Assembly (NCBI GenBank): GCA_964350605.1
Contig: CAYGKP010000001.1
Span: 1-50,389, forward strand
DNA: 50,389 nt
DNA from: CAYGKP01 sp964350605
GTDB taxonomy: Bacteria; Bacteroidota; Bacteroidia; Cytophagales; JAAEPT01
Direction: 5' to 3'
The position numbers and the translations under genes are program-made. A model generated the notes under the pieces. It had not been told where the DNA came from, did not search any database, and saw only the letters and a program-made list of their open reading frames with translations. Every line of letters begins with the position of its first letter. The stretch's first letter is position 1. Positions 41,388-49,895 of this stretch are shown in pieces.

Positions 41388-42949
41388 ATGCGACGCGGAT
41401 TTCTTCTCTCAGCCCTACTCTCGATTTCGCTCCTTAGCGGCCTTCGGGCGCAAGTCGACCCCAGCTCGGCTTGGGGTGCGGTGTTCGATTCTGTGCAAGT
41501 CTCTGGGCTCTTTCCTGATTCAAAAACGTTCGTCGACGCATGCCCCGACAACGATCCGAGAATCATTGCTGCCCAATACGAGCGAGCCTCCCAGCTCTGC
41601 GGCTTCAACCTTCCACATTTTGTCGACAAACACTTCTCCTTGCCTACCACGCCCAACACGAGCTTTGAAGGCGATACCTCGATCACGAACCACATCGAGA
41701 CGCTCTGGGGACATCTCTCGCGCCCGCCCGACGCGGACACCTGCCCCGGCGGTAGCCTGATTCCCCTGCCCTTCCCTTATGTGGTGCCCGGCGGACGGTT
41801 CCGCGAGGTGTATTACTGGACAGCTATTTCACCCTGCTCGGCCTGGCGGAAAACGGGCGTTGGCAATCGGTGGCCGAGATGGTGGCCAACTTCGCCCACC
41901 TGATCGAAACCTACGGGCACATACCCAACGGTAACCGGACCTACTATCTCTCGCGCTCGCAGCCCCCGGTCTTCGCGTTGATGGTAAGGCTGCTGGTCAG
42001 CCACGAAGGCGGCGGTGCGTACCTGCGCTACCTCCCGGCCTTGGAAAAGGAATACGCCTTTTGGATGGCGGGCCACGAGTGGGTGAGTGACACGCAGAAA
42101 GCCGTCCGGCGAGTAGTGCGCATGCCGAACGGTGTGCTTCTGAACCGCTATTGGGATGATGACCCACGGCCCCGGCCAGAAGCGTGGAAAGAAGACTTGC
42201 ATGTGGCTTCGGACAGCTTGCAGTCGCCCGAGGAGACGTTCCGCAACCTGCGCGCTGCCGCCGAATCCGGTTGGGACTTTTCGAGCCGTTGGATGGGGGG
42301 CGACTCCCTGGTCGGACGGCTGCGGACCACCGACTATGTGCCCATCGATCTAAACGGCTTACTCGCCAAACTCGAAGCCACCCTGGCAGAGGCGCATCTG
42401 GTAACGGGCGATCAAGAAGGCTACCTCGAATGGACCGCTCGCTATCAATCCCGTGTAAGCACCATCAACGAGTACCTGTGGAACCCCAACCTGGGTGCCT
42501 ATGCCGACTACCACTGGCCGACCGACACAGTCAGCAACCAGCTAACCCTCGCGGCGATGTTTCCCCTCTGGCTCGAACAAGCGGAGAAGGGCCGCGCACA
42601 AACAACCGCCAACACCGTCCTCGCTCGGCTAGAACGCCCTGGTGGTCTGGTCACCAGCGAAGTGCACTCCGGCCAACAATGGGACGCGCCCAATGGCTGG
42701 CCGCCGCTTCAGTACGTGTCGATCATCGGATTACGGAACGCCGGGCGCTTCGACGATGCGCTTCGGATTGCCCGAAAGTGGCTGTCGCTAAACGACCGCG
42801 TCTTCCTCTCCAGTGGGCGAATGATGGAGAAATACGATGTCGAGAACCCCAATCGGCCAGCGGGGGGTGGCGAATACCTCACCCAAGACGGGTTCGGCTG
42901 GACCAACGGAATCTACCTGAAGCTCAAGGCTGAGTTCTCCGCCGAGTAG
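41388..42949 (+). pseudogene. treA: Periplasmic trehalase (GH37) with a single-base frameshift
   Basis: Frame one begins with a signal peptide (MRRGFLLSALLSISLLSGLRAQ) and runs to the first trehalase signature PGGRFREVYYW. At 41819/41820 one G is missing: TGG-ACAGC should read TGG-GAC-AGC, giving the expected WDSYF. Translation in the next frame then continues without break: SYFTLLGLAENGRW, ESGWDFSSRW, the second signature QWDAPNGWPP, and EKYDV, GGGEY and DGFGWTNG at the end. Restoring the G gives about 520 aa, normal for GH37. As given, the coding region is broken; a base missing from a GGG run is a common assembly error, so the gene may be intact in the organism. It hydrolyses trehalose to glucose. 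Confidence 0.9.
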
Positions 42950-42958
42950 GCTGACAAA

Positions 42959-44020
42959 CTATTCCCCCGCGTTGGTCTTGGGCTCATTAAGGAGCGTGAT
43001 GTAGACTGGCAAATGATCGCTGTAGCCCCCGTGATAGTTCGGGCCCACGTAGGTGCGGAAGGGATAGCCCTTAAAGCGACCTTCCTGTTGAAATAGGTAC
43101 TCGGCGCGGAAGATGCCTGCAGAATTCTCGCGGTAGAAGAATTGGTTGTTGGGGTTCTTCTGGACCGCTTGGGTCACAAGAATCTGATCGAAGAGGTTCC
43201 AAGCATCGCCGTAGGCCAAGCTGCCCCCACCCGCTTGGAACAAGGCATGCATGGGGTTGTACAGTTGGCTCGGTTCCTCCACGCGGCTAGTCGCGTTCAA
43301 GCCCTTCGTGATGCTCTTATCGGTTGGATCATCGTTGAAGTCGCCCATGACGATGATTTTGGCGTCCGGATCGTCGGTCCGAATCGAGTCGATGATCGAT
43401 TTGGCAAGTTCCGCAGCCATCCATCGGTACTTCACACTACGTGAACCACCCCGGCGTGAGGGCCAGTGGTTGACCAGAAACGTCACGGTGTCGTCTAGCA
43501 ATTTTCCGGTCACAACCAGAATGTCGCGGGTGGTGTAGCCCGGGTTGTCGGGAATGGTTTGGGTGACTGACTTTGCATCAATGACCGTAAAGTAGTCGGG
43601 CTTGTAGAGCAAGGCGCAATCGACCCCGCGGTGGTAGGGCGAATCGAAATGCACCATCTGGTAGCCGCGTGGCTTCAGCTTTTCGTGTGAAGCCAAGTCT
43701 TCGAGCACGGTCTTGTTCTCGACCTCACAGAGGCCCAAAATCTCGGGGCCATCCTCGTCGCCCAACTTTTCAAGCACCTGTGCCAGATGATCCAGTTTAA
43801 GCTGGTAACGCTCCTTTGTCCATTTATAGGGGCCATCAGGCAGGTAGTCGTTATCGTCGGTTTTGGGGTCGTCCTCCAGGTCGAAAAGATTCTCCACGTT
43901 CCAGAAGGCAACGGTGGCCACGTAATGATCTTTGCCGTTTTGGGCCATAAATACGGGGTCGATGGGTGGCGATTGACCACAGGCCAAAAGCGCGAGCAAG
44001 GGCAGGAAGGTTAGGCGCAT
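42959..44020 (-). CDS. Endonuclease/exonuclease/phosphatase (EEP) family lipoprotein
   Basis: 353 aa with a lipoprotein signal MRLTFLPLLALLACG (lipobox LLAC). Catalytic-type motifs of the EEP superfamily are in order: FWNVENLFD (Asn), LGLCEVENK (Glu), FLVNHWPSRRGG (His), VMGDFNDDP (Asp/Asn) and the terminal GYSDHLPVYI (Asp-His pair). It is therefore likely an active metal-dependent phosphodiesterase or nuclease attached to the periplasmic or outer membrane. It ends 9 bp from the convergent trehalase gene. Confidence 0.87.
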   Translation of the reverse strand: MRLTFLPLLALLACGQSPPIDPVFMAQNGKDHYVATVAFWNVENLFDLEDDPKTDDNDYLPDGPYKWTKERYQLKLDHLAQVLEKLGDEDGPEILGLCEVENKTVLEDLASHEKLKPRGYQMVHFDSPYHRGVDCALLYKPDYFTVIDAKSVTQTIPDNPGYTTRDILVVTGKLLDDTVTFLVNHWPSRRGGSRSVKYRWMAAELAKSIIDSIRTDDPDAKIIVMGDFNDDPTDKSITKGLNATSRVEEPSQLYNPMHALFQAGGGSLAYGDAWNLFDQILVTQAVQKNPNNQFFYRENSAGIFRAEYLFQQEGRFKGYPFRTYVGPNYHGGYSDHLPVYITLLNEPKTNAGE

Positions 44021-44102
44021 TCCAAGGTAGTGGGTTACGGTTTGATGGGCATAAACAGAGGCTTTCGTAACGAAAGTGTGGTTTATCGGTCGATTAAAAG
44101 CA

Positions 44103-44137
44103 AAAACCCTCGCCCAGTTTGCATGAGCGAGGGTTTT
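44103..44137 (-). terminator. Terminator hairpin after tRNA-Glu
   Basis: An 11-bp stem AAAACCCTCGC / GCGAGGGTTTT with a 13-nt loop, placed 7 bp beyond the tRNA 3' end. On the minus strand the stem ends in TTTTTG, as expected for an intrinsic terminator of the tRNA transcript. Confidence 0.75.
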
Positions 44138-44144
44138 GCCTCGT

Positions 44145-44219
44145 TGGTACTCCGTAGGGGAATCGAACCCCTGTTACCAGGATGAAAACCTGGCGTCCTA
44201 ACCCCTAGACGAACGGAGC
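44145..44219 (-). tRNA. tRNA-Glu (anticodon TTC)
   Basis: 75 nt. Acceptor stem GCTCCGT / ACGGAGT with a terminal G-U pair, D-arm TCGTCTAGGGGTTAGGA, anticodon arm CCAGG-TTTTCAT-CCTGG (anticodon TTC, read from loop positions 34-36), T-arm CAGGGGTTCGATTCCCCT, encoded ACCA end. All arms pair without mismatches. There is no duplicated 3' end elsewhere in the window, so it is not the island's attachment site. Confidence 0.95.
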
Positions 44220-44337
44220 ACGTAATCCCGCGATTTGGGCAGTTGCCTTCCCTGCGGGGCCACAAAGATATAACGACTGAGGGAAATTCCACAAATGCGA
44301 TGTGGAATGGATTCTGGCAAACGAATTCGCCTGGGCT

Positions 44338-44367
44338 TTTGTTTAAAAGGATCAACGCGTAGTTTCG
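44338..44367 (+). promoter_or_regulatory. Candidate Bacteroidota-type promoter of gapA
   Basis: TTTG at 44338-44341 and TAGTTTCG at 44360-44367, with 18 bp between. This fits the -33 TTTG / -7 TAnnTTTG pattern of the Bacteroidota primary sigma factor, with one mismatch in the -7 box. The gapA ATG is 40 bp downstream. Confidence 0.45.
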
Positions 44368-44406
44368 CTTCGCACTCCTACTTACCTACAGAGAACTCCC
44401 ACACTC

Positions 44407-45408
44407 ATGGCGATTCAAATCGGAATCAATGGCTTCGGCCGCATCGGGCGGATGGTCTTCCGCGCCGCCTCTGCCAATCCCAATGTCAAAGTCACAGCGA
44501 TCAATGACTTGATCGACCCTGACTACTTGGCCTACATGCTCAAGTACGACTCCACCCACGGCGTCTTCGACGCGGACATCAGCGTCGATGGAAACATCAT
44601 GACCGTCAACGGCGAGAAAATCACCGTTTCGGCTGAAACCAACCCTGCAAACCTCAAATGGGGCGAGCGCGGCGCGGAATACGTCGCCGAGGCAACCGGT
44701 ATTTTCTTGACCAAAGAATCGGCTCAAGGCCACATCGACGCTGGTGCCAAGCACGTCGTCATGACTGGCCCTTCGAAAGACGACACCCCCATGTACGTCA
44801 TGGGCGTGAACCACAAGTCGTTCACCAAAGACCAGAAGTTTGTCTCGAACGCTTCGTGTACCACCAACTGTTTGGCGCCCATCGTCAAGGTGCTTGACGA
44901 AAGCTTCGGCATCAAAGAAGGTCTGATGACCACCGTTCACGCAACGACTGCTACCCAGAAAACCGTTGACTCGCCTTCGAAGAAGGACTGGCGCGGTGGC
45001 CGTGGTGCTTCGCAGAACATCATCCCTTCGTCGACTGGCGCAGCGAAAGCTGTTGGAAAGGTCTACCCGAAAGTCGCTGGCAAGCTGACCGGAATGGCCT
45101 TCCGTGTGCCGGTTCCAAACGTTTCGGTGGTTGACTTGACGGTCATCCTTGAGAAGAGCACCGACTACGAGACCATCAAGAAAGCGATGAAAGCCGCTTC
45201 GGAGGGTGAAATGAAAGGCATTCTCGGGTATACCGAAGACGCAGTCGTTTCCTCGGACTTCATGACCGACCCGCGCACCTCGATCTTCGATGCAGACGCA
45301 GGCATCATGCTCTCGCCGACCTTCGTGAAAGTTGTGTCGTGGTACGACAACGAATGGGGCTACTCGAACAAAGTGGTCAACCTGATCGAATACATGGCCA
45401 GCGTCTAA
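44407..45408 (+). CDS. gapA: Type I glyceraldehyde-3-phosphate dehydrogenase
   Basis: 333 aa. The N-terminal NAD-binding motif is IGINGFGRIGRMVFRAA, the catalytic Cys151 is in SNASCTTNCLAP, with the substrate site TTVHATTATQKTVDSPSKKDWRGGR and the C-terminal SWYDNEWGYSNKVV. It is a cytoplasmic enzyme of glycolysis and gluconeogenesis. Codon use is strongly biased to C-ending codons, in line with high expression. A strong bidirectional terminator follows. Confidence 0.97.
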   Translation: MAIQIGINGFGRIGRMVFRAASANPNVKVTAINDLIDPDYLAYMLKYDSTHGVFDADISVDGNIMTVNGEKITVSAETNPANLKWGERGAEYVAEATGIFLTKESAQGHIDAGAKHVVMTGPSKDDTPMYVMGVNHKSFTKDQKFVSNASCTTNCLAPIVKVLDESFGIKEGLMTTVHATTATQKTVDSPSKKDWRGGRGASQNIIPSSTGAAKAVGKVYPKVAGKLTGMAFRVPVPNVSVVDLTVILEKSTDYETIKKAMKAASEGEMKGILGYTEDAVVSSDFMTDPRTSIFDADAGIMLSPTFVKVVSWYDNEWGYSNKVVNLIEYMASV

Positions 45409-45428
45409 CGCTTAGTCATCTCCTATGA

Positions 45429-45462
45429 AAAAGGCCACCCATTGGGTGGCCTTTTCTTTTTT
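45429..45462. terminator. Bidirectional terminator between gapA and the DinB-fold gene
   Basis: A 12-bp stem AAAAGGCCACCC / GGGTGGCCTTTT with loop ATT, followed by CTTTTTT on the plus strand and flanked by A-rich sequence on the other side. It can end transcription from gapA and from the convergent minus-strand gene at 45484. Confidence 0.88.
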
Positions 45463-45483
45463 ACGGTTTACCGAAAAAGAGGC

Positions 45484-46056
45484 CTAGAAATCATCACCGC
45501 CAGCTGGGATACCTTCCTTGAAGCTGCGCTTGGTGTCCTTGATGATCTCTCGCTCCAGTCGCTTCTGCTGGCCCAGGTGGTGGCGGGCATGCATGGTGTT
45601 CAATTTGTACCACTGCTCGGCGTTTAGCCAGCCCAGGGCGAAGTGTTTGGTCTTGTATTTCTTATTGGCCGTGGGCAAGCGTTCAGCCAGCTCTTGAGCC
45701 TTCTTGAGCACTTGAAGCATTGTGCTCCGCGCCTCGGCAATGTTCTTGGGCACTACCGGGGGGTATTTGTCATTGATGTGCGGCTTGAGGCGTTTGCGCA
45801 AGAATTTCCCGCGCGCTAACACCACCAAGGTCGCTAGGCTGCGCCACGGACCAACCTTCCCGTCACGTTGATCCAAGCACTTCTCGCAATGCGCGAGCAT
45901 GTACTTGAGCGAGGCATCGCCGAGGTGCATGTACATTTCGCCCATGGACCAGCCGCCCGCTTTGGGGGTGCGTACGAAGGGGCCTTCATTGTACCGGTCA
46001 AGCGCGGCGAGGTACTGCCTGCCGACTTGCTCGAATTCTAAATAGAGTGGATGCAC
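45484..46056 (-). CDS. DinB-like (YfiT/DUF1569-type) four-helix protein
   Basis: 190 aa, mostly helical. His residues at the positions of the DinB/YfiT metal site are visible: the first in MYMHLGDASLKYM, the other two in MHARHHLGQQKRLE near residue 160. A WSMGEMYMHLGD block is typical of the start of the fold. Members bind a divalent metal and some are thiol S-transferases; the substrate here is unknown. It follows the YebC-type gene by 10 bp on the same strand, so the two are probably co-transcribed. Confidence 0.75.
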   Translation of the reverse strand: MHPLYLEFEQVGRQYLAALDRYNEGPFVRTPKAGGWSMGEMYMHLGDASLKYMLAHCEKCLDQRDGKVGPWRSLATLVVLARGKFLRKRLKPHINDKYPPVVPKNIAEARSTMLQVLKKAQELAERLPTANKKYKTKHFALGWLNAEQWYKLNTMHARHHLGQQKRLEREIIKDTKRSFKEGIPAGGDDF

Positions 46057-46066
46057 GTGTGGGGGA

Positions 46067-46816
46067 TTAACCGATCAGGGCCATTTGCTCGTCGGTGACT
46101 TCGAGATTGTGGTACACCTTCTGGACATCGTCGTTGTCTTCGAGTACATCGACCAGCTTCATGATGCTCTGGAACGCCTCGTCATCGAGGGAAACGCGGG
46201 TGTTGGGGATTCGCTGTAATTCACCGGTTTCGAGTTCGATGTTCATCTCGTCGAGAGCCTTCTGAACCGAGCCGAAGTCCTCCATGGCACAAATGACCGT
46301 AACATAGCCTTCTTCGACTTCCACTTCCTCGGCGCCCGCGTCGATGACCTCCAAGGTAAAGTCATCCTCGTCAAAACCTTCAGGAACCTCAAAAGAGAAT
46401 ACGCCCTTGCGGTCAAAAATGAATTCCAACGAACCATTGGTGCCCAGGCTGCCCCCCGCCTTGCTGAATGCAGCGCGTACATCGGCCACCGTGCGGTTGT
46501 TGTTATCGGTCATGCACTCAACGAAAATGGGTACGCCATTTGGGCCATACCCCTCGAAGGTGACGTCCATGTAGGTTTCACCACCCTCGCCCGAGGCCTT
46601 CTTGATGGCCCGGTCGATGTTGTCCTTGGGCATGTTCGCACTCCGCGCGTTCTGAATCGCTAAGCGAAGGCGTGGGTTCGACGCCGGATCGGCGTTGCCA
46701 CCCTCGCGGACTGCCGAGAAGATCTCGCGGTTGATCTTGGTGAAGATCTTGCCGCGTTTGGCATCAATTGCGCCTTTCTTGCGCTTGATGGTCGACCACT
46801 TACTGTGTCCTGACAT
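46067..46816 (-). CDS. YebC/PmpR-family (TACO1) protein
   Basis: 249 aa with the nearly invariant N-terminus MSGHSKWSTIKRKKGAIDAK and KIFTKINREI. Further conserved blocks are NARSANMPKDNIDRAIKKASG, TFEGYGPNGVPIFVECMTDN and NRTVADVRAAFSKAGGSLG. The acidic second and third domains follow. Annotated as a DNA-binding regulator in many genomes; recent work on the family favours a role in translating proline-rich stretches. Coupled to the downstream DinB-fold gene. Confidence 0.93.
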   Translation of the reverse strand: MSGHSKWSTIKRKKGAIDAKRGKIFTKINREIFSAVREGGNADPASNPRLRLAIQNARSANMPKDNIDRAIKKASGEGGETYMDVTFEGYGPNGVPIFVECMTDNNNRTVADVRAAFSKAGGSLGTNGSLEFIFDRKGVFSFEVPEGFDEDDFTLEVIDAGAEEVEVEEGYVTVICAMEDFGSVQKALDEMNIELETGELQRIPNTRVSLDDEAFQSIMKLVDVLEDNDDVQKVYHNLEVTDEQMALIG

Positions 46817-46990
46817 AAAGAAGACTTTGGCTGTGTTGGGGCCTCAAAAATACGGAAGTTTGCTTAGGGTTCTGCGCGGGGTTACCCACAACGGTTTTGC
46901 CGAATAAATAGGTAAATCACAATTGTTTCTAATTTTTTCACAATCTGACAACCGAATGACTGGTGAAAGCGTTAGTCAGTCTGAGCCTCA

Positions 46991-49141
46991 ATGAAGTCGT
47001 TACTTTTTCTTTGCGTCTCCCTGGCCTTTAGTGTCCTGAGCATGGCCCAAGTGAGCCCCCGTACTGCCGGGAATGAATCGGGCATACAACCCGGGGTTGC
47101 TTTGGTGCGCCTAAAAGCTGAAAATACTGCAGCAATGGAACGTGGTGCGCGGGTGGCGAATCCCGCCTTGCGATCGGCTAGTGATCGGCTAGGGCTTCGT
47201 GGTTGGCAACCCTTGATTTCGGAGCCAAAGATCAACCCAAACTTTCGAGGCAAAGCACTTCCCCCCAGCGTTGGCCGCCTTTCGCGCAGTTATCGTTTGG
47301 ATTACAACCCGAACATCTCATTCGCTGAAGCGCGAGTCATGCTCATGGAGACTGGTCTTTTTGAGGAGGTAGATCCTTACTATGTCTTCGAGGCCCAGTA
47401 CCTACCCAATGATCCACACGCAGCCGACACCTTAGGTGCAATCAATACACCACCTTATGTTTTGATGGGGCACGACTTTTTTTCAGCCTGGGACATCCAG
47501 CAGGGTGATACCTCGGTGGTTATTGGTGTGGTTGATACTGGCTTCCTGCCTAACCATCAAGACCTCACCAACCAATACAAGCTCAACTGGCACGATCCCA
47601 TTGATGGCCTGAACAATGATGGTGATGTGTACTACGACTTAGCCAGCGGCTCGACAATCGACTTGATTGACAACTTCGTTGGCTACGATTTGGGTGGAGC
47701 CACGTTCAGTCCTTTTGACTGGGACAACTCACCTTGGCATGCCTTTACAGGCGGTGGTTCCGGCCATGGAACAACGGTCGCGGGCGTTTGCTGTGCCCAA
47801 ATGGACAACAATGTCGGCATTGCGGGGACCTGCCCAGGCTGTCTGCTCATGCCCATCAAAGCCAGTCCTGATGGCATCTCGGGTATTGTCCACGGGTACG
47901 ATGGACTTATTTATGGAGCCGAGCATGGTTGTTCGGTGATTAACCTCTCTTGGGGGTCTCCCAATAGCTACAGTGCTGTTTTTCAGGATGTTGTAAATTA
48001 TGTTGTTGAATACTGGGACGTTGCCGTTGTAGCAGCAGCGGGCAACAAGATTTCAGGCGACCCCCCGGGGGTTCCGGCGCACAAAGATTTCTACCCGGCC
48101 AGTTATGAGAATGTACTATCGGTCGCTGGGGCAGACGAGTCCGGCAGCGCGATTTATGTGGCGTTCATCGTTAGTTACTTCGCCGATCTAATGACTGTAG
48201 GAGCTCAGGTCTTTACTACCGGCTCCAATAACAATTCTGACTACTACCGAGTATGGGGCTCTTCGGCCTCTTCGCCGGCAACAGCGGGGGCATTGGGCCT
48301 ACTTCGCTCCGAGCGGCCGGACCTTACTGCCATTCAAGCCATGGAACAACTGCGCATCACGGGCGACCGGGTCGATACGCTAAGTTCCATCCCCTTTAAT
48401 ACTCCGCACATCGAGAAGATGGGGCGCAAGCTGAATCCTACCCGCGCGCTCACTGATTTCACGTTGCCCTCCGTGCGGATTACTGATTACAGTTTTGACC
48501 TGCTGGGTGATGACTCGATCAGCTTCACAGCGGGGGATACCATTGGCCTGATAGTTCAATTCACCAACTACCTCGCGCCCGTTTCGGGGTTGGAAGTCGA
48601 ATTAGATTCTGCCGATATGAGCTACTTCGGCCCGGGCATTAGCAATGGATTATGGGCACTGGATAGTACGAGCACCATTGGTTCGATTGGCACGCTGATG
48701 AGTGCCGACAACGGCACACAAATGTTCCGCATCGGCCTTTCGCCTGGCACTGTACCTGGGGAAGCCTTCATCATTCGTATTGGCTTGAGCGGCAACGGCG
48801 GCCTCTACGACGACTACCAATACTATTTCATCGAAATGGACGCGACCAACCTGCGCACTACGCTGGTCACAGGTGTCGAGCCGCAAGCGCCACTCGTGGA
48901 ACGTGTCTACCCGAACCCCTTTCAGGATCGTGTGACCATCGAACTTGAAAACGCCAGCGAAGCACCCGTGGAAGTCATCTTGACCAACCTGAGCGGCATT
49001 CGTCTCTACGATCAGACCTACCCTACGGGCACCGATCGAATCGACCTGGACCCCAGCGGGCTCTACCTGACCTCCGGCCTGTACATCCTGGAGGTACGCA
49101 GTGGTGGGCAAGCCATCACGCGCAAACTCCTCAAATACTAG
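46991..49141 (+). CDS. Secreted S8 (subtilisin-like) serine peptidase with T9SS tail
   Basis: 716 aa, signal peptide MKSLLFLCVSLAFSVLSMAQ. A propeptide-like region (PGVALVRLKAENTAAMERGARV, about 35-130) precedes the catalytic domain. The triad is visible: Asp182 in VIGVVDTGF, His259 in GSGHGTTVAGV and Ser425 in WGSSASSPATAGAL; the last departs from the usual GTSMAAP but keeps the G-S-S-A-S-S-P spacing. After about 490 comes a beta-sandwich segment and then a T9SS sorting tail (VYPNPFQDRVTIEL, GLYILEVRSGGQ, KLLKY). Exported through type IX secretion. Single-gene unit, convergent with the DUF4197 gene. Confidence 0.9.
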   Translation: MKSLLFLCVSLAFSVLSMAQVSPRTAGNESGIQPGVALVRLKAENTAAMERGARVANPALRSASDRLGLRGWQPLISEPKINPNFRGKALPPSVGRLSRSYRLDYNPNISFAEARVMLMETGLFEEVDPYYVFEAQYLPNDPHAADTLGAINTPPYVLMGHDFFSAWDIQQGDTSVVIGVVDTGFLPNHQDLTNQYKLNWHDPIDGLNNDGDVYYDLASGSTIDLIDNFVGYDLGGATFSPFDWDNSPWHAFTGGGSGHGTTVAGVCCAQMDNNVGIAGTCPGCLLMPIKASPDGISGIVHGYDGLIYGAEHGCSVINLSWGSPNSYSAVFQDVVNYVVEYWDVAVVAAAGNKISGDPPGVPAHKDFYPASYENVLSVAGADESGSAIYVAFIVSYFADLMTVGAQVFTTGSNNNSDYYRVWGSSASSPATAGALGLLRSERPDLTAIQAMEQLRITGDRVDTLSSIPFNTPHIEKMGRKLNPTRALTDFTLPSVRITDYSFDLLGDDSISFTAGDTIGLIVQFTNYLAPVSGLEVELDSADMSYFGPGISNGLWALDSTSTIGSIGTLMSADNGTQMFRIGLSPGTVPGEAFIIRIGLSGNGGLYDDYQYYFIEMDATNLRTTLVTGVEPQAPLVERVYPNPFQDRVTIELENASEAPVEVILTNLSGIRLYDQTYPTGTDRIDLDPSGLYLTSGLYILEVRSGGQAITRKLLKY

Positions 49142-49157
49142 CCCCTCAGAGGGGTTT
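49142..49157. terminator. Short hairpin between the subtilase and DUF4197 genes
   Basis: CCCCTCAGAGGGG forms a 5-bp stem with a 3-nt loop, followed by TTT. It fills almost the whole 18-bp gap between two convergent stop codons, so it may serve both genes, though the stem is short. Confidence 0.4.
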
Positions 49158-49159
49158 GA

Positions 49160-49885
49160 CTACTCAGGCCAGTTACTCGGGTTGAAGACCCGCTGAAGCA
49201 ACGCTGTGCCGCGTGTCGCCGGATCCTGGCGAATCTTTTCTTCCTCTTGAGCCACCAGGGTAAAGAGCCCATCGATGGCTTTATTGGTCACGTATTCGTC
49301 AAGGTTTGGGTTTACCTTGTTGAAGGTGGTCGGCAGTTTGTTGTAGGTGCCAATCACATCCGAGAAGTACTTGGTGGCATTCACCTTGTCGAGACTCTGC
49401 TTAATAACTGGCTGAAACTCGGCAAATAGCTGGTCGGTCGTGGTGCGCATCAAGAAGTTGGTCGCCGCGTTCTTATCACCCTTTAGGATCGCCCAGGCGT
49501 CAGAGAATGTCATCTGCTTGATGGCCCCCAGGAAGATTGGTCCGGCTTTGCTGGCGGCATCCTCCGCCCCGCGGTTCATCGAAAGGACAAAATCATCAAC
49601 CAACTTGTTGAACCCCAAGTCGCGCAAGGTGTTCTCCACCTTGGTAACCTCAGAGGGAAACGGAATCTTGATCAGCGGGTTTTTGAAAAACCCGTCAACT
49701 GATGAGGCCCTATCCGCCGATTTGGTAAAACCAGTGGAAAGGGCCTCCTTCAAGCCCCTGACAGCTTCGTCGGTGGAAATCTTGCTGGGGCCCGAGATGG
49801 TGCCCAAGGTCTGAGAAATCTGTTCTTGGGTACAGCCGTGAAGCGCCAAAGCGGCCAACGGGAGGAGAAACAAAACGCGTCGCAT
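49160..49885 (-). CDS. DUF4197 domain lipoprotein
   Basis: 241 aa with a lipoprotein signal MRRVLFLLPLAALALHGC (Cys18). The DUF4197 pattern is clear: ISTDEAVRGLKEALSTGFTK, FFKNPLIKIPFPSEV, FNKLVDDFVLSMNRGAEDA, MTFSDAWAILKGDKNAATNFL and YVTNKAIDGLFTLVAQEEEKIRQDP. Family function is unknown; predicted helical and periplasmic. Its ATG overlaps the upstream-most possible ATG of the divergent cinA gene in a CATG palindrome. Confidence 0.9.
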   Translation of the reverse strand: MRRVLFLLPLAALALHGCTQEQISQTLGTISGPSKISTDEAVRGLKEALSTGFTKSADRASSVDGFFKNPLIKIPFPSEVTKVENTLRDLGFNKLVDDFVLSMNRGAEDAASKAGPIFLGAIKQMTFSDAWAILKGDKNAATNFLMRTTTDQLFAEFQPVIKQSLDKVNATKYFSDVIGTYNKLPTTFNKVNPNLDEYVTNKAIDGLFTLVAQEEEKIRQDPATRGTALLQRVFNPSNWPE

Positions 49886-49895
49886 GATCGAATCG

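Noticed and set aside
40583..41740. 385-aa version of the second pirin
   Set aside because: The first ~143 codons run antisense to trehalase and contain no pirin sequence; the start at 41311 gives the family length.
44145..44219. tRNA-Glu as an integration site of the island
   Set aside because: It lies more than 20 kb from the island boundary, and its 3' end is not repeated elsewhere in the window.
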